DNA of 64,000 bases from Corynespora cassiicola (taxonomy: Eukaryota > Ascomycota > Dothideomycetes > Pleosporales > Corynesporascaceae), in assembly GCA_022059125.1 (NCBI GenBank), contig JAEUWY010000002.1, positions 5,146,001-5,210,000 of the forward strand, in the 5' to 3' direction. The notes beneath the pieces were generated by a model. The model searched no databases, was not told the origin of the DNA, and saw nothing but the letters and a program-made list of their open reading frames with translations. Made by a program: the position numbers and the translations under genes. Below, one piece after another: positions 45,101 to 56,057 of the stretch. Within the stretch, counting starts at the first letter, position 1. Every line of letters starts with the position of its first letter.

Positions 45101-47274
45101 CCAATGTGTTTGAGAAGATGTCATCAGAGTCTGGGTCAGAGACTGCTGTACGTCTCTTCTATCACGTGCCGGCTTCCATCCTGGCCCTTGCCATGTCGGC
45201 ATTCGAGAAACTCACGACAGTGCTGGCTTGGATTTGGAATTCAAAGTCCTACAAGATTACGCTAGATTTGGACTTTGGCAGCAGCGAAACCGCCGCATAC
45301 ACGGCTTTGGAACACTGGACCGCCACCGACCGTCTTATTGCCGTATTTGCCGGGTATGCCTTTTTCGCCTTCGCCGGCGCAGTATATCTCAAGCGCGGCT
45401 CCCCTTTCAGCACGTCGCAGCAAGGCCGAAAGGTCGAGGGCATCATCTCCGATATCCTCAACCAGGCTGGTGGCGTTTTAAAGGTCATCTTGATCATCAG
45501 TATCGAGATGCTTGCATTCCCGCTCTACTGTGGTCTTCTCCTTGACCTGGCCCTGCTTCCGCTCTTCGAAAACGCAAACCTCTACACGAGATGGCAGTTT
45601 ACCCGCCAAAGTCCCTGGACATCTGGGTTTGTGCATTGGTTCATTGGCACGTGCTACATGTTCCACTTCGCCCTCTTCGTGTCCATGTGCAGGAAGATCA
45701 TGCGGAGGGGCGTTCTCTACTTTATCCGCGATCCAGATGACCCTACGTTTCACCCGGTCCGTGATGTGCTCGAGAGGAGCGTCACCACTCAGCTTCGAAA
45801 GATTGCATTCAGTGCCCTCGTCTACGGCGCACTGGTGGTCGTGTGTCTGGGCGGAGTCGTGTGGGGTCTGGATCGATCGACCAGTGGCGTGTTGCCAATT
45901 CACTGGACGTCTCAGACACCGTCACTGGAATTCCCTCTCGATCTGCTCTTCTACAACTTCCTCGCTCCCGTCATCATCAAGCTCTACAAGCCAAGCGATG
46001 CTCTGCACACGGTATCCCAGTGGTGGTTCAAGGCCTGTGCTCGCATGCTTCGCCTATCTAATTTCCTTTTTGGTGACAAGGTCAAGGAAGAGGAAGGTCA
46101 CCACGTCAGGCGCACATGGACAAGCTGGCTTTCTGGAGAAAAGGGCAACCCGGAGATTCCAGTCGTGGATGAAGTCCAGCGTCGCGAAGCAGAGCGTGGC
46201 GACAGGGCCTATTTTATCTTTGATGGCAGGTATGTCCGTGCGCCAGCTTCTGACCAGGCTCGCATCCCCAAGGGCCAGCCAGTATTTGTCGAGGTGGACC
46301 ACGACAATGTACGAAAAGATGGCAAGTCAAATGAAGGAGGTATACACAATTCGGACCTCGTGTCGGTGGTCTATATCCCACCATGGTTCCGTGTCCGCAT
46401 TGCCCTCTTCGTCGTCACCATATGGGTCTTTGCAGCCATGTCCGGCATCAGCGTCACCATCATTCCCCTGCTCTTCGGTCGGTACCTCTTCTCTCTGTTC
46501 CTTCCGACTACGGTCGAGATGAACGATATTCACGCCTTTTCATTGGGCATCTACACGCTGGGTGCATTTGCCTATACCGGCTATCAACTTTACAAATTCC
46601 TCTCGTCGCTGAACCGGCCCGTCCCATCTCCCTTCTCTACACTCTACACTGTCGCTGCGGCAGCATCACGCGTCAGTCTTAAGGTCCTCAAATTTGGATA
46701 CGTATGGACATCCCTCGTATTCGTCATACCTTTCCTGTTCGCCGTAATCATCGAGCTGTACTTCCTCATGCCGCTACATGCATATCTCGGGCCGTCCGAG
46801 CCGCATGTAGTGCATATCATCCAAGACTGGACGCTCGGGTTCCTCTATGCACGGCTCGCGGCACGTCTCCTCTTTGCCAATCGGGCATCCCGTCCCGCGC
46901 GTGCCTTTAGTGCAGTGGTCGCGGACGGCTATCTCAACCCCAATGCCCGGATTGCGACCCGGTGCTTTCTGCTTCCTGTCGCCGCAATTTTTGCCATTGC
47001 GATTGCGTTCCCATCATCATTTGCTTGGGTGATGAACCGCACATTGTACATGGCAGCCAGCGAGCAGACCAAGGGTCAAGTATGGCGCTTCAGCTACCCG
47101 GCCATTGGCCTAGGATTGGCCACGGTCTGGGTGTCCAAGGAGGCTATCTCGATGCTGAACCGCTGGAGGATGATTGTGAGGGACGAGGTCTATCTTATTG
47201 GCGAGCGGCTACACAATTTTGGGGAGAGGAGGGCGCCGGCTAATGCGAGGACGACGGCGGTGAGGGCTATATAA
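42132..47274 (+). CDS. doa10: Doa10/Ssm4/MARCH6-type ER membrane E3 ubiquitin ligase
   Basis: Exon 1 (42132-42215, 28 codons) joins exon 2 (42325-47274) through a 109-bp intron, phase 0, giving 1,677 aa. The N-terminal RING-CH finger is complete in C4HC3 order: C48, C51, C65, C67, H75, C78, C91, C94. It sits before the first membrane helices (VFVRRAAIHVLKMLVTWLRGVLVASVWLVCLPW). A long acidic, disordered cytosolic region (about residues 310-740) comes next. A polytopic C-terminal part with over ten helices follows, including the conserved middle block (FPLYCGLLLDLALLPLFENA, GTCYMFHFALFVSMCRKIMRRGVLYFIRDPDDP). Doa10 ligases ubiquitylate ER and nuclear-envelope proteins with degrons for extraction and degradation. 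Length and layout fit the family; the start is supported by the splice phase. Confidence 0.93.
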
Positions 47275-47681
47275 CAAACAGGAGCCGGGTGTGCATAGTG
47301 GTTGGCGTTGGGGGGGGGTTTACATGGCATGCACGGAGGACTAGATATCCCACTCTTGGTTTCCTTCATTGTACTGGCGGCGAATAATGCATATTATCAT
47401 GACATGGATTTGTGAAGTGTCTTGTTCGTTTGTGAGTGGTATCTTGTGTTGAGCCTTGGGGCTCGTGTCCGTCCTCTAACGCCTCGCTAAGTCGATATTG
47501 TGGTGTTGATGTGTGGCTTTTATGCTTCACCGAAGGCCTCCGGCTCCACAAATCATGATCCCCTGCTGTTGCTGCTGCTGCTGCTGTAGCCATAACGCGC
47601 CCACAACCCTCTCCGGATGCCAGCCCTACTTGCCCATGTCCCATCCCAAAATACCAAAAACCCTCGCCCCTCCCCAACCGC
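47275..47681. other. Convergent 3' intergenic region
   Basis: Lies between the stop codons of doa10 and trs20. Contains a G-run (47311-47319) and a (CTG)n tract at about 47569-47586. No gene. Confidence 0.5.
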
Positions 47682-48245
47682 TCACAAATACTTCTTTGCC
47701 GCCGCCGCAACCCTCCCCCGAAACACCGGACTCTTAACCACATCCCCATTCTGCACGCTAAAAAACGGATTCATAACCGTCTTCACCCACGCCTCATACA
47801 CATCGACCATGAAGTTCTTAACCGCCTCCTCCGTCGCCGGACTCGTCGGATTGTACAACCCCCCACTCCCCGCCGTAACCCTCCCTCCGGCCAGACTCCC
47901 TCTCTGCCCACCCCCCACCCCACCTCCAGTCAACCCCAGCGCCTCATCCCGCGGCCGCGTCAGCAAAAGAAAGCGCACCCCGGCGCCCGTGATCCAGCAC
48001 GATATGTAGCAGTTTGCGTACTTGTCGATGTGCTTGAGGTACATGGGGGCGGAGCCGGAGCTCGCGCTGGGGCCCCATTGCACTTCCTCGACGATGTCGA
48101 GGGAGGAGTGGAGGATGAAGGGGGTGTGTGTGCGTTCGGAGGGGGGGAAGCGGGCGAGGCCGTCGCCGCCGGAGCGGGAGGTGCCGAAGGTGTGGGTGAA
48201 GAGGGGGGTGTCGGTGGGGGAGAAGATGGTGAAGGTGTAGGACAT
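47682..48245 (-). CDS. trs20: TRAPP complex subunit Trs20 (sedlin)
   Basis: Single exon, 187 aa, somewhat longer than the ~140-175 aa of relatives because of a Gly-rich loop. The longin fold is clear: MSYTFTIFSPTDTPLFTHTFGTS, GGDGLARF, FILHSSLDIVEEVQWG, MYLKHIDKYANCYISCWITGAGVRFLLL, and the C-terminal helix NPTSPATEEAVKNFMVDVYEAWVKTVMNPFF ending VFRGRVAAAAKKYL. Trs20 is a core subunit of the TRAPP tethering complexes in ER-Golgi traffic and autophagy. The insert RPRDEALGLTGGGVGGGQRGSLAGG lies between the last strand and the last helix. The promoter (327 bp) is shared with the mL60 gene. Confidence 0.94.
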   Translation of the reverse strand: MSYTFTIFSPTDTPLFTHTFGTSRSGGDGLARFPPSERTHTPFILHSSLDIVEEVQWGPSASSGSAPMYLKHIDKYANCYISCWITGAGVRFLLLTRPRDEALGLTGGGVGGGQRGSLAGGRVTAGSGGLYNPTSPATEEAVKNFMVDVYEAWVKTVMNPFFSVQNGDVVKSPVFRGRVAAAAKKYL

Positions 48246-48572
48246 TGTTTTTGCTGGGTCGCAGGCGCGGTGATGTTTCCGTTCGACGTATTTGGACTGT
48301 TTTGTGTGGGAGGGCCGGGGTGTCCGAGTGTGGTTGTGCGCTGCTGGATTGCGCCGCCGGGGAACGCAGAGGTGGATGCGGACGTTGGAGGCTCGGTGGT
48401 GCTGCGGAGTTGGTCGCCGCGAGCGGGATGCAGCGAGCTGGCGGCGCTAGCCAGGGGGTCCGCGCCAAGCCCGCCCAAAGCTACACTTTTGCAAACCTCA
48501 CCTCATCGCCTACCCCCATCGAACCGGCCGCGCACCCGCCCAACGCCCACCCGTCACCGCCGTACACACATC
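48246..48572. promoter_or_regulatory. Bidirectional trs20 / mL60 promoter
   Basis: 327 bp between the two start codons. GC-rich, no TATA box, as expected for two housekeeping genes. ORFs crossing it are shadows. Confidence 0.5.
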
Positions 48573-49129
48573 ATGTTCGGTCCCTTTCGCCTCACAAACC
48601 CGCTTTCGGGCGGCCTGCTATGGTAACAGCTTCCCCTCCTCCGCACCGACGCTCGAATCACACCCCAAAGACGGATTCGCCCAATTGCAAGCCGGGATGC
48701 TGATACGACGGGTTTAGGAAAATCCCATGGCGCATGTCGCGCCATCAAAAGTATCGCCAGCGTGAGCGCCTTCGACATGTCGATTCCGTGGTCGCGACGC
48801 TGGATTCCGCGCTCGGGCGCGTTGGGCAGAGCATGAAGAAGGTGGAGAGGTGGAAGGTGGAGATGCCGACCGAGGCGGAGATGTTGCCCAAGGACAAATA
48901 CACAGTTTTTGATCGCAAGGTGAAGAGGTATCGGAAGGGAATTCATAGTGAGTGGTTTCACATTTTGGTGGTTGGGATGGGGGGATCAGGGAGGTGGGTG
49001 GAGGAGGCGCTTTCTGGACAATTTGTGTTTGAGGATTGGAGAGTGTTGTGGTGGAAATGTGCTAATTTGTTGACAGAGGTGCCCAAGTGGACGAGAGTCA
49101 GCCAGAGACTCAACCCTCCCGGTTTCTAA
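48573..49129 (+). CDS. mrpl31: Mitochondrial large-subunit ribosomal protein mL60 (Mrpl31)
   Basis: Three exons (48573-48622, 48718-48947, 49077-49129) give 110 aa in frame. The protein begins MFGPFRLTNPLSGGLLWKIPWRMS, which matches the family start across the first splice junction. It continues with QKYRQRERLRHVDSVVATLDSAL, ERWKVEMPTEAEMLPKDKYTVFDRKVKRYRKGIHK and ends VPKWTRVSQRLNPPGF. The KYTVFDR-x-KRYRKGIHKxPKWTR block is the family signature. mL60 is a fungal-specific protein of the mitochondrial 54S subunit. The small basic chain and absence of a long presequence are normal for it. Confidence 0.93.
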
Positions 49130-49718
49130 GCAGGAGCAGACGATGGAGAGGAGGTGGGATGTATATTATTATGTGTTACAACAACAGTATCAAATGCATA
49201 CGGATGGCGCTTTCTCGGGCTCAATCAGATTCCTGAACTCTATCACCGGATTATCTCTTATCTCTCACTGCACTAATCCGGCGTGCTAGGCTTTCACTGC
49301 TAACAGCTTCACCGCTAATTATCTACTCTCTCACCAAGAACTCAGGTTGCTAAGCTCTAACAAGCATACCTAAGCTTCTTACGCTTCTTCCACTATCTGT
49401 GTTCAATTGTTTTCTTACTGTCTAGTCAGACCTCTAGCGAGTGTCCGTCATTGCCGCGGCCTTCACCCTACAAGCTTATTGTGCTGCTGAGATGCAGTTA
49501 TTGCCACCGCCTCAATATCAAGCTATCACTCACAAAAGACCTATCTGCACACCGCTTTTGCCGTCAACTGCCTTCACCTTTCACCTTGGCCCTCCACGGA
49601 TCAACAGACCTCCTTCACCTCTACTCTTTTATCGACTCTCCCACTCATGGTTTCGACTCCCCCTCAACCCACCATCACCACCGCGCAAAGAATTTGTTGA
49701 CCGTTGCTTACCCCAAAA
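49130..49718. other. Intergenic region, no gene seen
   Basis: Downstream of mL60 and upstream of the SIM protein. The stretch 49440-49718 is pyrimidine-rich and looks like a 5' leader. Confidence 0.45.
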
Positions 49719-51197
49719 ATGCCGCCAACTCTCCTCGCAAGTGAGCGAGATCGCTCCGTAGCCAATGACCCAGGCTACCTAGCTCTCATCGCACAGCAAC
49801 ACGAAGAGAATGAGAAACAACTTCGCAATATCAACAATGCGAGAACGAAGCTCTCCAAGAAGCACGCCAAGGAACAACAAGAGTACAAACACAGCTTCCA
49901 TGGCAAGTTCCAACGGCAAGAGCTCCAGGACAAGAGTCGCCAAGCAGCCGCGTCAAGGACTCCATCGAAAACCTTCAGCATTCCATCACGGGCCAAAACT
50001 CCGGCTCAAGTCATCGATATCACCTCCAGTGATGACGACAAACCGCTGCATGAGGTATGGAAGGCCGCTCAAGAGAAGCGCCTGGCTCTGGCTGACACTT
50101 CGAAGGTTGAAGCAGCCAAGAAGGCTGCTGAGAAGGCCCGCGTCGAAAAGACCTCCAGTGCAACTATTGCACTTGGCGGTAACAGCGCTGGTGGCACCGC
50201 TTCTAGGCGCGAGTCATTGATCGCTACGGCAGCTCCTTCTCCTACTTCTTTGCTCTCAGATTCACCTACGCAAATCACGCGTAGGGATTATAGGGAGCAA
50301 CAGTTCAACCGCTCTACTATCCTTTCAGACCCGACGAAGCTTACAGCTGGTAACGAGCACCTCGTCCTCAAACAACAGGAGGGCTTGTATGTGCGCAATG
50401 TTCTTGGAAATGAAAGAAGCAATGGCTGGGCCACTGGTCTAGGCGACGCCTTCAATCGAACTGTAACCTCAGCCCATGGCAAGACCCCCTTCATGGTTAC
50501 GGGCTCCAACCTGAGCCCTAATCCCTTCAATCAAGGTTCTACCGCACGAGCACGACTTTCCAACCAAGGCTATACTGCGGGATCCTTCGTCCAGACCCCA
50601 CAAGTACCTGGCATCAATCGCAAACGCCAGCATGCATTCGATCTCAGCGACTCGGACAACGAAATTTACAGCCCTACGCCCAAGGCCAAGGCCAATCCCC
50701 AGCGCAAGTCCGACCCGGCTTCCCTGCTTGGAGCACCGCGCCCGGTAAAGCGCAACCGCCATGGCATGATGGTCCTAGAGCCCGACCCCGCCCTCCCGCA
50801 CACGCCTCTCCGCCCCTCCGCACGCTCGATCCCGTCCACGCCCCCACGCCCGATGCCAAAGCGCACCTTCACGGGCCTGCCGCCTGTCTCGTCGGCGGGG
50901 GAAAGTCCCTCGCGCGCGGCCAAGGCACGTGCCGAGGGGAGGATCAAGGAACACTTCACGCTCGACGCTGAATGGATGAAGAAGTCTGAGGAAGAGCAGG
51001 CGCGCGAGTTTGAGCGGACGAGTGGCAGGGACGGCTCTGGTGTTTTATATGGGCGGGAGCAGTTTTTGAGGGATAGGATGATGGGGGATCGGTGGGATAC
51101 GAGGAATGGCACCGCTGGAGTGGATCGGAGTGGGGTTGTTGATGGAGAGGGGATGAAGGTGGTTGGGGATGATGAGGGGAGTGAGTTTGAGATTTAG
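49719..51197 (+). CDS. Disordered nuclear-type protein with a SUMO-interacting motif
   Basis: Single exon, 492 aa from the ATG at 49719. Residues about 25-75 form a charged coiled coil (HEENEKQLRNINNARTKLSKKHAKEQQEYKH). At residues 98-107 the sequence VIDITSSDDD is a textbook SUMO-interacting motif: hydrophobic core, then Ser and acidic residues. The middle is low complexity, with RRDYREQQFNRSTILSDPTKLTAGNEHLVLKQQEGLYVRNVLG as the most ordered part. Basic clusters (NRKRQHAFDLSDSDNE, RPVKRNRHGMMV) resemble nuclear localisation signals. A helical segment (KARAEGRIKEHFTLDAEWMKKSEEEQAREFER) lies near the end. I do not recognise a named family. A role in SUMO-dependent nuclear complexes is an inference from the motif alone. 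Confidence 0.75.
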   Translation: MPPTLLASERDRSVANDPGYLALIAQQHEENEKQLRNINNARTKLSKKHAKEQQEYKHSFHGKFQRQELQDKSRQAAASRTPSKTFSIPSRAKTPAQVIDITSSDDDKPLHEVWKAAQEKRLALADTSKVEAAKKAAEKARVEKTSSATIALGGNSAGGTASRRESLIATAAPSPTSLLSDSPTQITRRDYREQQFNRSTILSDPTKLTAGNEHLVLKQQEGLYVRNVLGNERSNGWATGLGDAFNRTVTSAHGKTPFMVTGSNLSPNPFNQGSTARARLSNQGYTAGSFVQTPQVPGINRKRQHAFDLSDSDNEIYSPTPKAKANPQRKSDPASLLGAPRPVKRNRHGMMVLEPDPALPHTPLRPSARSIPSTPPRPMPKRTFTGLPPVSSAGESPSRAAKARAEGRIKEHFTLDAEWMKKSEEEQAREFERTSGRDGSGVLYGREQFLRDRMMGDRWDTRNGTAGVDRSGVVDGEGMKVVGDDEGSEFEI

Positions 51198-51889
51198 GGT
51201 GGTTGTTGGGTGGGAGGGCTTGGTGGGGCTTGGAGGTTTTTCTCTGGGCCGTGGGATGTGCGTTTGCACGCGATTTCGGCAGAAGAGGAACATTGGGAAG
51301 AGGTTCGGATATTGGTTCGAACGCACTTTCAGCATAACCGGGGTATTCGCAGGAGATGGAGGTTCTCGGTTCGGACGCACTTTCGACGCGCAAAAAGAGC
51401 ATCTGGCAGACGAAGCGCTTGCGCCATTGAGAAAGCGTTCGGTGTTTTTGTTCCGGCAGCCCTTTCGGCATGGCGTCAATTGGACCGGTCATGAATTCCA
51501 TATGGGCTCTGGATACGGGTTTCGGGCGGTTCCTTTCGGTCGTTGGTTTCTATGGTTCTTTTCAGGGTTTCACTTCGGCAATGCATGTTGGAGGCTAATG
51601 CAAGGGTTCTGTTGCGTGTCTCCCTTGGACTATGCGACATCATAAGCAGCACTGTAGTTGTCTGCTTGCATTCCACGGGGTATCATTGCCATTCGAGGGC
51701 TGGATAATCGGACTGAGACTTCTATTGCATGTTTTCTGCAGAGAATAGCCTGGGTTATATAATTAGGATACTATACAGGACTGTTGCTCTACTGAGTGGT
51801 TCATAGGGATTCAACTAAAATGGACGCTTGATATATCTGCGCTATCTACTGCGGCAAGGTGAAATAACAAGTCAACTAGAGCGACAGGC
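51198..51889. other. Convergent intergenic region, no gene seen
   Basis: Lies between the SIM protein and the second HET gene. ORFs at 51163-51645 and on the minus strand lack features. Composition turns AT-rich towards 51700. Confidence 0.45.
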
Positions 51890-53914
51890 TCACCCTAGGA
51901 TTATTCTCCGCCAGTTCTGCGATTCATTAACCATTTCGATACAAACTTTGTCCGTGGGTATCTCCCATAGCAGATGAGCCACGCGCTCCCACACCTTTGT
52001 TCGCACCTCCCTCACAATTAGAATCCATATTTTCCCTGCGAAACTTTCTGATATTTGAACTGCGAGATATTCTGAAGAAGAATCCAAAGGTTCTGTTGTT
52101 GTAGCAATGCAGTTTTCGAAATCGCGGTGTGAGTGATACTTCTCCCTCATGTCAATGTGTATGGTAGAAGATTCACTACTTTTCTTATACTTGAGAAGCT
52201 CCACGGACACTGCTGCTGCCTTAAACTCTATAAGTGGTTCAAGGAATTTGGTGTTGAGAGCCAGCAAGCCGTAGTTATTTGCGTATTCTCTGAGAGAGAG
52301 AGATGGATCCGCCACTTGTTCTTTTGATTTCAGAGCAAAACGCCATGTGGACACGGTACGAGCTTGGGTCCATTCAGGTTTTCCCCGCCATCCCATCCAG
52401 CTCCAGCTAGGGAACCCTTTTCGACGGGTCGATGGTTTTTTTAAACTCCATTGTATGCTAAACCCAATACAGGGAGGTTTCGTCCAATTATATCCGGAGC
52501 TATTGGCATCCGATCGCTCGGGACCATTCCTGGGTATCTCTAAGGGTGGTACCCAGATTTGGAACTTGTTATACGGGTCCATCAGAGTCATGTCCTGGAA
52601 TGGAAGCCCCCAGAGCTGCATAATAGGCGGCTTTAATCTTTTGGTATATTCGAAGAGACCAAGAATGCCACTCAGTATATCCTCCTCTTTCGTCAGCGTG
52701 CGCTGTGTGTAGTGTGTCAAGAGGGTATAGATAGAATACCTGTCATCCACGATAGGCTGTAGAGTCCACATCTGAGATCCGCATGCGCTGTGCAATATCC
52801 ACTTTCCTAGTTGGGGGCCATCAGATCTAGATTTTTCTTGACTCGTCGCAATCGCACCCAGGACCTCGTTGCAATTCGATTCTTGGCACTCGAAATACAA
52901 TTGTCGCTTTGTGAACACGAGCCTCCGGCGAGACAAAAGGGCTTCTTGGTATGTCCAACCACGAGTGTTCCACAGGGAGTTTTGTATATCCCATTCTGGT
53001 CGTTTCAAGGTGGAAACGAGCATCCGATCGCCGATGTGAGCACAAGGTTGTTGAGGCGAACGAGTGCCAGGTCGCACGCCAGGAAGGCCCTGATGGGGAT
53101 TTTCACCGGCAGCATCAATGATTGTCAACGTAGAGTTTCCATATATGAGGTCCATTCTACCAATCTCATGGATCAAATCCTCTTCGGTCGTAATGCAGTA
53201 ACGGTCAATCCAGAGGTAGCGATAGCCTAGTTTCAGCACGACAGCTAGAGCATCCTCAATCGTAGAGGGCAGCACCTCGGGAAGTTTCGTTGAACCCGAA
53301 TCACCCTTCTCATTGACTTGTGCGGCTGACCCCCACACGTAACTCAGGGTGATATATTCGGCGCTGGGGGCTGGTATTACATGGCGGGTATTGCAGTCAA
53401 TTAGCTTTGAGGGCATAGAAACATCCATGAATTTTCGTGAGCATTTTGAATGATTTTGAGAGCATGAAACATCCCATCTCTTTGGAATTTGGAAGTCGAT
53501 CAGGTCATTCAATAGGCCAGACGATTCCGTTCCGGCTGACAAGGAGAATATGTGCGGCAGCCCAGGGCCTTGGCGCAGTATCCGCAATGGATACGAGATC
53601 GATTCAAGTCCGAGGGTGATCATCGACACATCTGGATATAATGTTGCAGAGGGTTGTACCGCTCTCGACCGTAATCGGTAATCCACATTGGCGTAGTGGC
53701 CCACTTTGGCCTGTGCTGGTAGGCTGTCCCGGAGTAGATTACAAACGACACAGTTACTTTTTTCATACTGTGCCACCTTCCCAATATAAGGCCCATTCGA
53801 TGGTTTCGAAAACATCCTTTGAAGATTGATCTTTGCGCAACGATCACACAGCGTGGCGGCCTTGGCGGTATCACCGGGTGTCCGTATCGATAAAGAGGCC
53901 ATACTCGGTATCAT
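51890..53914 (-). CDS. HET-domain protein (second copy in the window)
   Basis: Single exon, 674 aa from the ATG at 53912-53914; another in-frame ATG follows four codons later (53902). The longer frame starts at a GTG. The N-terminal Cys-rich module (LCDRCAKINL ... NCVVCNLL) is typical of this subgroup. The HET domain follows, with YITLSYVWG, IEDALAVVLKLGYRYLWIDRYCITTEEDLIHEIGRMDLIYGNSTLTIIDAAG, and RGWTYQEALLSRRRLVF. The C-terminal half (KGFPSWSWMGWRGKPEW) matches the usual HET tail. Family role: allorecognition and programmed cell death. It is unrelated in detail to the HET gene at 31-33 kb, so this is not a recent duplication. Confidence 0.88.
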   Translation of the reverse strand: MIPSMASLSIRTPGDTAKAATLCDRCAKINLQRMFSKPSNGPYIGKVAQYEKSNCVVCNLLRDSLPAQAKVGHYANVDYRLRSRAVQPSATLYPDVSMITLGLESISYPLRILRQGPGLPHIFSLSAGTESSGLLNDLIDFQIPKRWDVSCSQNHSKCSRKFMDVSMPSKLIDCNTRHVIPAPSAEYITLSYVWGSAAQVNEKGDSGSTKLPEVLPSTIEDALAVVLKLGYRYLWIDRYCITTEEDLIHEIGRMDLIYGNSTLTIIDAAGENPHQGLPGVRPGTRSPQQPCAHIGDRMLVSTLKRPEWDIQNSLWNTRGWTYQEALLSRRRLVFTKRQLYFECQESNCNEVLGAIATSQEKSRSDGPQLGKWILHSACGSQMWTLQPIVDDRYSIYTLLTHYTQRTLTKEEDILSGILGLFEYTKRLKPPIMQLWGLPFQDMTLMDPYNKFQIWVPPLEIPRNGPERSDANSSGYNWTKPPCIGFSIQWSLKKPSTRRKGFPSWSWMGWRGKPEWTQARTVSTWRFALKSKEQVADPSLSLREYANNYGLLALNTKFLEPLIEFKAAAVSVELLKYKKSSESSTIHIDMREKYHSHRDFENCIATTTEPLDSSSEYLAVQISESFAGKIWILIVREVRTKVWERVAHLLWEIPTDKVCIEMVNESQNWRRIILG

Positions 53915-54743
53915 ATGGCCCAAGATGAGATGGCAGTACAGGAATATCACTACTGAATACTTATGGTACTCCACACTGCGGCAGCGGAGAATGAATGCGA
54001 TGTCTATTCTGTCAGATCAGGCTGAATATATGCACCTCTTGCCAAGTATCAGCACAGCCTGCCCCCCACACAGCTGCGCCACCGTAGGATCATAAGTCCG
54101 ATACGAAGATACGCGGGATATCCAGTACGAATAAGAGCTTTAGGTTCTCCATTCATAACTCGGAAGCCTTGGAGCCTTGAAGTTTTTAGGTGACAAAGAT
54201 GGAGTTGATGATAATCCATACATGGTTAGCGCGATATCAGTAGACCCTCCGCCAAGCATCGTGACTCTCCTTCTACACATTGATGCTGAACACATATGAA
54301 CACAGATCTTAGATTGAATGCAGTAAAGAAATTTTGAATAAACTAAGATTCTTTATTCGAAAAAAAGTAGCCTTTTCCGTTTACTCTTGCACGCTAGAGA
54401 ATTTAAAGTACAACTACGTTTAAAGATCTACCACCGAAATGATTAACCCACTATAGCGTCATTAACACTAGCTGAACATATCCTTGACAACACAAGTCTA
54501 TGATTTTGATCAAGATGTATTACAGAATTCTGATCCTTAACGCATCATTGTATTGCTATTCAAAGGGAAAGGCGCGTATCTCCCACCTAACGTGCCTTAC
54601 TCAGACATGCTCCTTCTCCTTCACTTTCACCACTGTGGTCCGTGCGCGCAACATCCACAGCTTCGAAACAGCCTCTCGCTCTCGTCACCTCCAGCTCTCT
54701 TTCTTCCCTCTACTCTTTCTCCTTCCCTGCGCTGACGCCCAAG
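53915..54743. other. Divergent intergenic region
   Basis: AT-rich promoter region between the second HET gene and the coiled-coil gene. No gene or clear regulatory element seen. Confidence 0.45.
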
Positions 54744-56057
54744 ATGCCGGCTCTACACGATTGTCCCACCTCGCCATCTGGCACCAGCGCTCCTGTAGCA
54801 GACGCGAATTCCAAAAACAACCATGCTAGTCTTAATGCCAACGGCTCTATAAATAACCGCAATAACAATTCAGGCGGTAAGTCCTCCGTTGACACTCGGC
54901 ACTTCGACCGCTGACATCCAGAAGGTTTCACTTCTACCCTACTCTTCGATGCCATCATTGCCCAGGAGGAGATGGCCAAGCAGATTGCCGAACTCAAGGG
55001 GAAACTCGAGCAGTCCCAGATCCGTGATGACGACAGACAGGTCTCCAAGAAAGAGCGGGAGCTTGCCGAGAAAGAGGGCACACTGAACGCTCTAGGCCAC
55101 AACTTGGAGACCCAAGAAGCCAAGCTCGTTGAATACGAGTTTGAGCTTAGGAAGAGGAAGCGCGAACAAGCACAGAGGGAAATCAAATTCGCAGAGAAGG
55201 AGAAGCAGCTTGCAGAGATGGAGGGTAAGCTCGTAGAGAAAACGAATGAGCTCAGTTCAAAGGAGAGCAAGATGAAGGAACAGATTCGCTTGGCAGATGA
55301 GTTCATGGAGAAGGTCAAGAGCACACGTGCCTTGCTCGAAGAGAATGAGAAACTGCTCGCGGTGAGGAAGACCAATATCGAGAATAGGGAGAAACAATGC
55401 GACGATGAGCAACAGAGAATGGATGTACAAGAACGTGGCCTAAACGAGAAGGAGCAATGGCTTGCTGAGTGGCAAGAGAGACTCGACATTAGAAGCCAAG
55501 AGCAGGCCTCCCGAGAGCAACGAAGTTGGACCGCACAGAACACTCCGAGTCCTCTCCAGTTCGGCGTCAATACTATCACATCCAACAAAATGGTAACATT
55601 CATCAAATACGCCCCGGCCATGCAACAATTTATCGTCCAGGGCGGCTCCAAGATCAAAGACGGATCAGATGTCAACGACTTTGACATACAGCTCCTACGT
55701 ATTCACGATTACTACAAGGGTTGGCTTGACGGCATCAAGTCAGTCGAAGCCGAGGAAGCTTGTCGCCGACACCAAGTCAACCAGCACAAGACTCGCGAAG
55801 TTTATCGAGAGAACAACCCCTTCGGTCAGTACAATGCTGGCTTCCACGTTGGTATGTACTTCAACTGGTCTCAGGCGTGCCATGCGCAAGGCAAGCCTCA
55901 ATGGGCCACCTGCCTCGACCAGCGCCAGTGGCGCGCATCGGATCTCGTTCCCGACTATCATCAAGTTGCACACACGTTCTGGGAGGGTGTACGCCAGGGA
56001 AAGCAGAGCGCGTGGGCCAAGTTTCAACAGGAACTGAGGAAGGAGCGCGGGAACTAG
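54744..56057 (+). CDS. Coiled-coil protein of unknown function
   Basis: Two exons (54744-54876 and 54922-56057; 45-bp intron) give 422 aa. The N-terminus is Ser/Asn-rich and disordered (ANSKNNHASLNANGSINNRNNN). Residues about 55-265 form one long, highly charged coiled coil with heptad-like KEKQLAEMEGKLVEK units. The last ~150 residues look globular and are Trp/His/Gln-rich (YYKGWLDGIKSVEAEEACRRHQ, FHVGMYFNWSQACHAQGKPQWATC, FWEGVRQGKQSAWAKFQQELRKE). I recognise no named domain. The gene is divergent from the HET gene. The first exon is weakly supported; the second is clear. Confidence 0.7.
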
